DNA of 64,000 bases from Hyposmocoma kahamanoa (Eukaryota; Arthropoda; Insecta; Lepidoptera; Cosmopterigidae): NCBI RefSeq assembly GCF_003589595.1, contig NW_020654422.1:11762197-11826196 (forward strand), in the 5' to 3' direction. Made by a program: the position numbers and the translations under genes. Below are positions 12,201 through 21,655 of the stretch, in pieces (position 1 is the first letter of the stretch; every line of letters begins with the position of its first letter). The notes below the pieces were generated by a model. The model was not told the DNA's origin, ran no database searches, and saw nothing but the letters and a program-made list of their open reading frames with translations.

Positions 12201-13728
12201 CACCTATGGCCCTTAGGAAATTTCCGAGTGGAGCATGTGTTTTACAATTGAATACAAACAGAGATGAGGAAATTGCCAAAGTTACTAGTGATATGGTAAT
12301 CTTTTTTGACACTCACTACTGGTCAAAAAGTAATATTTTCTTTCCAGGGTAACTAAAAGCATATGCTTGCGATAAAACTATGACTGACCAGCTGGACTAG
12401 CTAGGCAGGTTCTCGATAAGTGTTCACTGCATAAATAATCAACATATATAAACCTTTGTTCTGTTTTGCAGCCATGTTTAAAGCAGTTAAACATTTATTA
12501 TAATTCTTCCATTTCTATCTATACATACATATACACATATAGATAGATAAGATCAAACCTCAATACAATTGAAGCATTGGGCTGTAACAAAGGCATTACA
12601 CAAAAATTGAAAATAAAGTTTTAATGTCTTATATCTTTTTAATATTTATAATATGACTTTTATATATTTTATTATTTATTTGTCCTAAGATTTAGCTAAA
12701 AGATTAAGGTGTTATTAGTATTTTAAAACAATTGGAAACATTTGAATATTTTTTTTCCGTCTGTTGTCCGTCCTTGTTGCACCAAACCGGCAAATTAATG
12801 GGGTGTTCCTTTTATTATTGTATTTTAAGGAAATAAATTGTGAATCAATCTTGTTTAAAAGTTACATTGGAAAAAATTTAAACAAATTTTGAAATCCTTC
12901 ATTGAATTCTCTGGATTGAAATGATATCATCTTCTGCAGGTCTCTCATTGGCTTCCTAGATGCTCCACGTTGCGGGTGAATTCGATCGTTTCAGACATTT
13001 TTTTACATTAAAATAAATTTTTACTAACTGCCGGTTGTAACATGTCCGAAATTCACACGCACCTTTATAATCTATGCCACAAGGGCGGAGCGCCACCTTC
13101 TAAATGAATGAAAACTACGCCATCTAGAAGAGAGATCGAAATGAGTTTCTGTCACAAGATACTACATAGTGTATTACATGTTTTGGGTACCAAACGCCCT
13201 AGTTGTTCCTAATGCTTCAATTATGTTTTAATTTAATTGTATTGAATTATGAGAACAAAAAACAAAAATATTTTTGGATGTAGTCCTATTTAAAATAGTA
13301 GTTATCTTACTACTACTATCATAAGTAGTAGTAATTATCTTTTCTTTACTAAAAAAAAATTATGATTATCACTAATTTCAGGTTTCTTACCACAGCGCAC
13401 AGTATTCTTTTTATTTTCCCGATATTCATACCGTGGTGAGGAACCTGAAATTAGTGATAATCATTTAGTGAATAACCACGAAAGCCTTAAAAGCTATATA
13501 AAAAATTTATTTAATGATAGAAAATTTTCTTAACTTTTAACTTTCCTTTTTCAGCTTGAAGATAATGGTTTCCTTACACCAGAGAAATTGTCTCAGCTGG
13601 CTAACGTATCTGTTCTTCTTGCACGTGAGCGGCTCTACACTACAGAACGTCTCGGGCTCGCGTGTCGAGACGAATCTATAGAGGGCCTAGCTTTCTACCC
13701 TAATAGATTTCTAAATGAAGCCTTATAG
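9290..13728 (+). CDS. VPS36: Vacuolar protein-sorting protein 36 (ESCRT-II subunit)
   Basis: Seven exons: 9290-9385, 9541-9736, 10419-10780, 11002-11166, 11827-11927, 12181-12295 and 13555-13728. All have GT-AG borders and matching phases and give 402 aa, close to the usual 380-400. Residues 1 to about 135 form the GLUE domain ([35 protein letters not shown]), which binds ubiquitin and phosphoinositides. A serine-rich linker follows, then the two-winged-helix ESCRT-II core ([46 protein letters not shown]). The protein works with SNF8 and VPS25 on endosomes to sort ubiquitinated cargo into multivesicular bodies. There is no yeast-type NZF finger insertion, as expected in animals. The start codon opens the conserved GLUE sequence. 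The gene converges on EXD1. Confidence 0.95.
9850..10050 (+). repeat. Dispersed repeat family C, copy 1
   Basis: In VPS36 intron 2. Contains aagtgacgaaatgaacag, a short tggtggtaagcaacac motif and gagaaataagttgacaagtcccatgtg ... aatttcaccagcac. The same order of motifs is seen at 30100-30270, in part at 29772-29850, and reversed at 11195-11295. Confidence 0.6.
10857..10978. mobile_element. Palindromic miniature element, about 120 bp
   Basis: In VPS36 intron 3. The ends TTGTACAG...GTCAAGAGCACGTCAAGCTTGACACTT are almost perfect inverted repeats (10857-10890 and 10943-10978). The right arm has two extra bases. Each arm holds a small palindrome, GTCAAGCTTGAC. It could be a MITE; no clear target duplication was found. 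Confidence 0.6.
11195..11295 (-). repeat. Dispersed repeat family C, reversed fragment
   Basis: In VPS36 intron 4. Contains ggtgctggtgaaattacagg and catatgggacttgtcaact, the reverse complement of the end of the copy at 9850-10050. Confidence 0.55.
13362..13464. repeat. Inverted repeat, about 32-bp arms
   Basis: atgattatcactaatttcag... (13362-13393) pairs with its reverse complement at 13433-13464 (...ctgaaattagtgataatcat) across a loop of about 40 bases, with one mismatch. It lies in the last VPS36 intron, about 90 bp before the final exon. Likely a small MITE. Confidence 0.7.
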
Positions 13729-13777
13729 TATACTGTTGTTTGTTTATTAAGAGTCTATATTGTTTTTAAGCATATTG

Positions 13778-13783
13778 AATAAA
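13778..13783 (+). promoter_or_regulatory. Likely VPS36 polyadenylation signal
   Basis: AATAAA 50 nt after the VPS36 stop codon. It is the first canonical signal downstream. Confidence 0.55.
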
Positions 13784-15190
13784 TAATATATCCAAATTAA
13801 GCACAAATATTTATTGTAATGTTTCTGTATGAAAAGCGAGGCTCACAAAATTTCACAAAAGCATTCCCTAAGTGAGTTATATTACTTAATTTACCATTCT
13901 GTATGACAAGAACTGTATGTAAACCATCTCAAAATATCCTTACTTTCTTAGATTACTAGATTGTAATGTGATATTATACATACACCCAAATGAGATGAAT
14001 AACACAGTACACATGCAATATAATCTTATGCTAAGACATTTCAGTGTAAAAATAAATTAACTGGATTTCTGGTAAATCCAATTATCTCAAATAAACCTTC
14101 ACGAAACCATTGTTTTATTTCATTTGATCCTATAAAAATAATGCTATGGTATAAAGAAGCTACTTAGACACTTGTCAACAATCACAGATTGAAACATTCA
14201 ATCATCATCACTTAACATTTGCTTAATAAGTGGAAGTCTTTTGGACTTCTAACCATTACTATTACTGATTACAGTTGACTATACCACATTACACTAAGCA
14301 TTGCACTTTAATTTTATATAGACATCAATATTAACCAGTACAATCTAATTGGACATTATAATACTGTCTACATAATTGTTTTTTACCACTGTACTAAACA
14401 AACTAAGATAATCCTTGTATCTAATACTTCATTTGACGTTTGTTATAGGGATGAGGCAAAGTCACTTGATTTTCAGTGTATTTGATTTTTGAAGCAAAGG
14501 TTCTCTCTAGTTATATTTTTCTGATATATTCTGAACAATGTGTATATGTGCGAACTGTTTTGTGTATATTGATGGCGTAAACACACAACTTTAATTCAAA
14601 TGCAATTTCAATTGATATTTTAGTAAATTTCTAAAAACATTAATGATATCATTAATTTGTCAGTTTCAAAAAGTAATAATGAACTGACAACAACATGACA
14701 GTTCATTATTACTTTTTGAAACTGATTGCCTATGACATTGACTTACAAATAAGCCTATGATTAAAATTCATACTATAAGAATGAATACACATACTATACA
14801 TTTTTCCATTAAATTATCAAAAACTTTTTGTCAATATACCTCATCTCTAGCAAATGAAGTATAATGAAGTAATCTTTGCATGTGATCATAAAGAGTTACT
14901 GAATTATTGAAAAAAAAGTTCGTGCATTTCTTACAAATAAGCATAGATTTGGTATTATTTTTACTTCAATTTAATGTATTTACGTAACAAAAGCTATTCA
15001 TTTGAAAGCAAGGCTTATGAAAATAATAAACATTGTTACAAGGTGACATCTTGTAGTTTTTATGAACTGTCACAGAGATCATCCTAGATTATTTTTAGTT
15101 TAGACTAGACGTGAATTATCAAAGTTGAAGCAGATAACCATATATCTATTAACAGGAAAATTTCCTTATGCTATGTGGAATGAGTCAAAT
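13784..15190. other. Convergent intergenic region between VPS36 and EXD1
   Basis: AT-rich, with no reading frame of substance. It should carry the 3' UTR of EXD1 (minus). The main structure is the perfect hairpin at 14661-14724. Confidence 0.5.
14661..14724. repeat. Perfect 26-bp hairpin
   Basis: cagtttcaaaaagtaataat followed by gaactg (14661-14686) is exactly complementary to 14699-14724, with a 12-nt loop. It may be a miniature element or a structured part of the EXD1 3' UTR. Confidence 0.75.
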
Positions 15191-16870
15191 TTAGTAGTCA
15201 ATGGCGCTTTTGAATTCCTTTGGTGGTTGATTGAGTTTGCCTCCAAGCTCCCAAGCTTTAAAATCATCGCAGGAACGGATGTTTTCAATATAGCACTCCA
15301 CTCCTCGGACAAATGGTAACATCATTTGATCATTAATTATTTCAGAGAGACGGTGCAAAAATGCAATGTTTTTTGCAAGTATTTCTTTGATTTTCAAGGA
15401 GAGTGGACGTTCAGTGCTTTGCACAATATCCAGCTGAAACAAAATCAACAATTCAATTGAGCTTACACACTTTAGTGTTAGTAGTGTAATAGTTCCCGTG
15501 CCACCTAAAATTATAAATTATTGTATGGACACAACAAATAGTCTCAATATATGGAGAAAATAAAGCCAAAATGTGTATTTACAACACATTTTCTTTTCAT
15601 TATGGATGATATCACATGTATGATAATTTATTCAAGCCTCATTTACTGTTACATGATATAAGCATTTGACCCCTTCTTTTCCAAAGGATTTTATGAAAAT
15701 CAAAAAATACACATCGCAAACTGATTATGTCATGATACAGTCAAGAAATCCTGTGTACACACAAACTTCAGGCAAGATTACTTTGCAACACCCTGAAAGT
15801 TTTTCAAAGACATATTGTCTGTTTTGTAGAGTAAGCGACATTGCATAGATTTTTCAAAAAATAAAATTTTTTCAGGTTTTAATGTTTGTTTTAAAATACG
15901 TATGTTTTAAATTTCAATTTTAAAACTTATTTAGAATTAAAGCAGAATTTTAAAACAGGACATAAATATTTCAAAACAGTCGGCAAAACCTAAAACATAC
16001 AACGCTGAAAAATCTACATAATGTTGATTATGCCCTTTCTTCAAAACATTGACAATATACAGATGCAGTTGTAATTTTCTATTTGTATAGCTCACCTTCT
16101 CTTCAATAAAATTATCCTGAATACCAAGATAATACTTTAAACATTCGGAAAGGGACCTGACTGCAGTAGGGAAAATACCAGTTTTGTTTTTTGTGATTAT
16201 TATGTCCCCAACCTGAAATAAACAAATTAATTAACACACAACACACCGTACTAAATTACTTTTAATGACAACAAACATTTACCTGAGTGTCAAATACAGA
16301 ATTCAGCTGAACATTGTGTTTGTGATACAAACAATCTGATATTTTCCTGCAATCATGGACAATTTTCTTTGGTGAATCACTCTCAAGTAGCTTCTTCAAG
16401 CCTGCATCAAATGCATGAAACTGCATCACTTGAATGTCAAAAATGTATATGTTGTTTGGAGTGGACAAAACCAAGAACGGCATCTTGCATTTCCTGCCCA
16501 TATTAGCACCATCAGTACTCATTGCCACAAACTCATACAGATTTAAATCATTCAATGCGTTGTGGAAACTGCTATCAATTTGATTTACAAAGACAAATTT
16601 TCTGGATACAGTTATAATGTCTTCAACATCTTTAGCGCTGATTCTCAATTGTTTACCCTTTTCAGGGTCAGGCAATTTCACAATGGTGCGAATTTCAGAA
16701 TCATAAAAATGCAATACTGATTCACTCTTCTTGTCTTCTGACGACTCTTTAACGTTGTAAAGAGATATTTTAGATTTGTCGCTGTTAGTACTAAAGAAGC
16801 GACCTTCAATAATTTCAGAATTCTTTGTATGGAGTTGCAACAACTCCCCTTTCATGTATGCTTTGTCCAT
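15191..16870 (-). CDS. EXD1: EXD1-like piRNA biogenesis protein
   Basis: Three exons on minus: 16870-16283, 16212-16096 and 15433-15191, giving 315 aa. ATG at 16870 is the first in-frame ATG. Residues 1 to about 60 look like an Sm-like domain (LLQLHTKNSEIIEGRFFS). Residues about 85-235 are a 3'-5' exonuclease fold. KKIVHDCRKISDCLYHKHN and NSVFDTQVGDI closely match the EXD1 family pattern. At motif I, where active DEDD nucleases have D-x-E, this protein reads MSTDGANMGR, so the acidic pair is not kept. This fits EXD1 as an inactive nuclease. In silkworm, EXD1 is known as an RNA-binding adaptor of the PET complex (Papi, EXD1, Tdrd12) in secondary piRNA biogenesis. It starts 39 nt after the VMA21 stop. 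Intron 2 (15434-16095) holds only AT-rich DNA. Confidence 0.88.
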
Positions 16871-16909
16871 TTTGATTCTTACAAGTACAATGTTTAAGTA
16901 GGATGTCAA

Positions 16910-17256
16910 TTAATCTTTCTTGACAGGTTTAGCAGGTGCTTTCTCCGCTTCGTGGTACGCTCGATAGATGTACAGGGCTAACGTGACATGAAGAACGATT
17001 ACAGCAACCACTGCCGAATAAACACTGCTGTTCATCGGCTCCAGGCGGAGCAATCCATCGAATAATAGACTCTTCGCCAGGAAAAATGACGACACAGGCA
17101 CAATTATGATGAATAAACAGTATTTTACTACTGTTTGAAAAATTTGAAAATCGGGTAGATCCTGGAAAGAAAATAGATTAGTCGATAAGTACGACCACAA
17201 GTAAGTAGCAGTAAAATGAACTTAGTATCACTTACATTAGCGCGGCCTTCAATCAT
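16910..17256 (-). CDS. VMA21: Vacuolar ATPase assembly integral membrane protein VMA21
   Basis: Two exons on minus: 17256-17236 (MIEGRAN) and 17161-16910, phase 0, giving 90 aa; the human protein has 101. The signature FQTVVKYCLFIIIVPVSSFF lies in the first transmembrane segment, and a second segment (SAVVAVIVLHVTLALYIYRA) follows. The C-terminus is lysine-rich and ends VKKD, in line with ER retrieval. VMA21 is an ER chaperone needed to assemble the V0 sector of the V-ATPase. The start was placed in the small upstream exon because it gives the short acidic/polar leader typical of the family. A longer frame through the intron lacks an ATG. Its stop lies 39 nt before the EXD1 ATG, with no polyadenylation signal between. 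Confidence 0.93.
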
Positions 17257-17658
17257 TATAAGTTAAAATACAAATTAAAATAAAATAAAGACAGAAAAAT
17301 TGCAGAAAACAATTTAACACTCGGCTTCATCAATCAATCAATCACATGAAAGAACGAATAACGAAAGAACAACTTTTCGTGTTTTGAGTATTTTTGAGTG
17401 AATGAATGACAGCACTTAAATTCGGATCCACTTTGAAACGGCAACGAGATAGATAAATACCTGCAATGGATGCAACAATTTTACGGTTTGTGGCTATGGA
17501 AAGTGATAATAGATTCTCAATTCATATAATGTGTAATGATGCAACGGCTGCAAAAAAGATAGTTAACACGTATTACGAAACCATGATTTTCATTTTAAGT
17601 CATGTGCTCTGATAAGTAATATGTAACGCCAAACGTTCCGTGTCATTCTGATTCTACA
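17257..17658. promoter_or_regulatory. Putative bidirectional promoter region
   Basis: About 400 bp separate the divergent start codons of VMA21 (minus) and the secreted-protein gene (plus). The stretch holds a run of caatcaatcaat near 17331. No TATA box or other core element was identified with confidence, and the promoter role is inferred from position only. Confidence 0.4.
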
Positions 17659-19747
17659 ATGAAAAAAATACAGTACGTTGTTTTGTTAGCTTTCACAGTA
17701 AGTTCATAAATACAAATTAATAATAATAAAAAAACTGAAAGTACAGTTTTTAATAATAGAATCCAATAATTTAAGCTAGTGTAATTTAAATTAATAACTT
17801 ATTTACATTCTTAATTTGTAATTTAACTTATTTAAGGGAATTTTATTTTTCCCACAGATCGAGATAAATGGATTTGTAGATTTAAATGAAATTCATAAAA
17901 TCTTGCAATGGAAGACTCAAAATGTACTAAATTTTAGCGAGGTCAGGAACTCAAAAAAATAATTAAAATATCATAGATTTTTTAAAGCTATTACCAGTCT
18001 AAATATTTCACAGATTGGTGCGTTATCCAACGGCGTGTTCGATTTTAGTGATTTAAAAAATAAATTAATTCAATGGAAAACTCAAAAGTTACAATCCATT
18101 TGTCCATCTAACGGGTAAGTTTATTAGATTTATAGGTTATCAACGTATTGGCTTGTTATATATATATATATATATATATTGTTATAGTAAACAACAAGTA
18201 AATAATGATTATTATTAACATGAATATTTGAATATTTACGTGTTATTTCATAGCCGTCCTTATTTATAGAGTGCAGTTGCAGAATTTATTAAGCCTCGTA
18301 TGTAGTACAGCTCAGCCCACAAATGTTACGTTGAGAGATTCTTGCATTTCTTGTTTCCAAAGAGTTACTTCTATGCAAGAGGTAAGGTTCACTTTTACAC
18401 TTACATCTATAATCTATTTAAGTGTCTACTATAAATAATAATATAAAAACATTTTCTGTTTTAATTTCAGGGCCCTCAAGAACTAAATGCTCTGAGTGCA
18501 TGTGCTTTGCAATATTTTACAAACACAACTTATGCGACTTGCGCTACATCGCTAGTGGTAAGTGTTCCCTATTCTAATTGGTATCGATTTTCGACCGCAC
18601 GTTCATAAATATGTAATAACTGCTGGTGCATTCTCTTTGATTCAGGCATTATCTACTTCTGCATTAAATGTCCAACCATCAGGCTGTTTTATGGGATACT
18701 GTGATTTTGTTAGGTGTCTTAGACGTGTAAACTCTATGAACCTGGTAAGTTTATAATAAAAATTTTAATTTTGAACAACAAATTAGCTGGCTATGTAGCA
18801 TTCGTACTTTCATGGATATATTATATTTTACTCTATGTTGCATATAATAAAGCCTATTTAGGGTGCACGTTATTATGACACGTACAAAGTAGGATTAATT
18901 GATGTATTACACACACACACACGCAAATAAAAACAATTACGATTACAAAGCAGTAAGATAAATTGACAAAATTCTTTGTAGAAAATTGTAACTTATGTCG
19001 TTTATAAAAAGCGGCTGTTTGGGTAGCTTAATCTCGAGGTGAGTGTACATGGCAATTAAAAATGTTTATATAGAACATTGCCTTACAAATAAATGGACGA
19101 CGGGTCTAATACAAAAACCACGAAAAAAATGTCCCAAGTCAACCTATTCGAAATTTAAATTGTAATGTCATCGCAGTATCGCGCTGTCAGTCGAACAAAT
19201 GAAGACTAAAGCGGAGTTTGGCGCTCTGTATACGATTTTAGCGCCTTACAAGTGCGGACACTTTTTAGCGCGGACCCGACGTCCATATAATTGTAAGTCA
19301 ATGATATAGAAAGATACTTTTATCACAGTCTAACCACTGTTTTTAACACTGTGTATTTAGTATGTTCATAATCTATGACTGTGGATATTACTTATCTACA
19401 TATTATTTTATTTTTTAATGTTTAAATTTTTTCAGATCACACAATGCACAAGAGAAGCAAGAACCGGCATAAACATAACTTTGGATGCAGACAATGTACG
19501 TTTCTATACCAATGTTACATCATGTCTACTAGCAAAATCACGATGTAGTTCATTCAATCCTATAACAGGGGATCCTCAAACTCCAGGTTACACATCAGCT
19601 GGAGTGAGAGTTAGCAATGCTCTTCAGTTTTCAGCAGCAGGTGAACTTAGAATTCTTGCATTTTCAGCTGCTACACCTGTTTCAATTTCGTTTTGCTCAA
19701 CGCCTTCTAATTTGACGCAAACGAGTTGGCTTACCAATATATGTTAA
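17659..19747 (+). CDS. Secreted cysteine-rich protein, unknown function
   Basis: Seven phase-matched exons: 17659-17697, 17858-17941, 18014-18114, 18270-18381, 18471-18557, 18646-18744 and 19436-19747, giving 277 aa. The N-terminus (MKKIQYVVLLAFTIEINGFV) is a signal peptide. The rest has about 16 cysteines, several N-x-S/T glycosylation sites (NFS, NVT, NTT, NIT, NLT) and no membrane segment, so secretion or extracellular attachment is likely. Exons 2 and 3 encode related segments (HKILQWKTQNV and NKLIQWKTQKL), a sign of exon duplication. I do not recognise the family. The consistent splice sites and phases argue that it is a real gene. It is transcribed away from VMA21 across a region of about 400 bp. 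Intron 6 (18745-19435) carries a family E repeat. Confidence 0.75.
18158..18180. repeat. (TA)n microsatellite
   Basis: About eleven TA units inside intron 3 of the secreted-protein gene. Confidence 0.8.
19040..19285. repeat. Dispersed repeat family E, copy 3
   Basis: Within intron 6 of the secreted-protein gene. aatggacgacgggtctaata and aaaaccacgaaaaaaatgtcc match 2122-2180 in order. Diverged, limits approximate. Confidence 0.5.
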
Positions 19748-21655
19748 TATTAGACAAAAAATTAATTACATTTTAAAATTACTCAAACATACAATTCTTT
19801 TATTTTTTTAGCATTGACTGGCTCCTTGATTGGGTAGGTACTTTCCATTTATTGGGTGGAAAAAAATAAAAGGAACTTTCATGACATTGACATTCCGTTT
19901 TTTCTAACACCTTTATAACACCTAGATCTTGAGGATGGAAAAAATAAAAGTTTAAGCAATTAGATACACTTCTCCAGGATGGAAAAGACTTCTTAAGCCA
20001 CATGTTAAGCTGTACAAACTATTGTTTCTTAAATATACGAGTAGTATGATTGTTATGTAAATTACGTAATATACCACTTATTGTGACAAAAACGTAATAA
20101 TATTCGTGGGTTCGCGGAGCAGCAAATTAATTTCAAAATTTTTTAATGAGGTTGGCTTTGAGCCAGGCAGAAGAAAAAATACAATTATTTATATCATATA
20201 TATTTTAAAAGAATTCTTACATCGGTATCCGAACTAAGGAATGAATGATTTTAAGAAGTTTAATGTGTCAAAAGGTCAAGGTTATGTTACAATTGTCATT
20301 TTCACGTATTCCAAGAACTCGGTGCTGTCAATGATAGTTAAAATTTGCAGAAGGTTTATGAATAAATTCTGAAAGAAGTAGTGATAATCAGGCCATTATC
20401 AACATACAATTCTTCAGTACGAAGCGAGTAAAAAGTTGCGTAAGTATTAAAGATCTTTATTTTTGTTTATTTACTCTCTGTATTGTGACTTAAATCTTTC
20501 GCGATCGCGCTTGCTATTTTTCTATTATCTCAACTTTTTAGGTCATACAATGAGTTGTTTAAACTAAAGATTAGATTGTAGTGTTACTATTTCCTTCTTG
20601 TGATCGATAAATGCAGATATGAACGTTGAATGGGGTAATTTCATTATTTGAATTTGAAAGGACACGAAAGTCGTTCGTTAAAGAAGAAACCTTTATATCT
20701 TTATTCAAATAATATAATAAAACTTGTCACTAATTGCTTCTTTAAATCTTTGACACTAATGTTTTGAGATATCCAGCTGCCAAACTTATGTGGGACGGTA
20801 AAAGAATTATAGTCTCATTAAAACTTAATTTGACTGAGAAAACCGCAATGAACTGAAATTTTAGTAGATATTTCACAAAAGGAAACAAATTTCTTGTATT
20901 ATGTTTTAGAGTAATGATTTTAGATAGAATCCTTTTTTTAAAATTTTAACAAGGCTTTGAACATTGTACTACATGGTGTTTATGCCTCATAGGGAATTTC
21001 AAATTGCAAGATCAGTTAGGGGCATGTAAGTTATAAAAAAAATCATTAGCTTTTTGTTAAAATGTTTATTTTTATGAAAACTAAACTAGAAATCTTATTA
21101 CAAAGTTGTAAATTCATACTAATTTGTTACAACTTTCTATACAGAAAAACTGTGAAGTTTATAAGAAAAGTCCTTAATTTATTGAGCAGTAAAGTCAGTT
21201 ATTATTATTATAAGGGAGAATGGGCAAAATGGATCTGGGTGCAGGCACTTCAAAACTACTTTCAATCAACATACATCACTATTGTGATCAAAAAATATTA
21301 TGGGCACCAACATGTAAGTCATTAAGTTTCCGAAATATGTGAAATAATATATATTTTTAAAACTTGGTACTTAATGTACAAACTTCTGCCTGTTTCTTGA
21401 GTTATATATACCGTTGGAATCTGAAACATGAGCTGATTCCAATTGTATTAACTCAATATGACCAAAAATGTCGCTTATCCCATTTTTCCTTTCAAGGGTC
21501 AATATGTGTATTATTTTAACTTGTAGTCTAATGATATTCTCAAATTGTATATACACCCCTGAGTGAGTGAGAAGGCTTAATAAACCTTTACAAACGGTAT
21601 AAATTTCCACTGAGAGCTTGAAACTCAATTTTATATAATTACAGTGAGCAATACT
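19748..21655. other. Intergenic, no supported gene
   Basis: Between the converging secreted-protein and carboxypeptidase genes. Short frames such as the one at 21062-21325 lack domain features or compatible splice sites. No clear repeat was recognised here. Confidence 0.45.

Noticed and set aside
16871..17200. Longer non-ATG readings of VMA21 and EXD1
   Set aside because: Upstream in-frame extensions begin with TTG, and the VMA21 one runs through a clear intron. ATG starts at 17256 and 16870 fit the families better.
21062..21325. 87-codon frame on plus
   Set aside because: No homology signal, low-complexity AT-rich coding, isolated between two converging genes.
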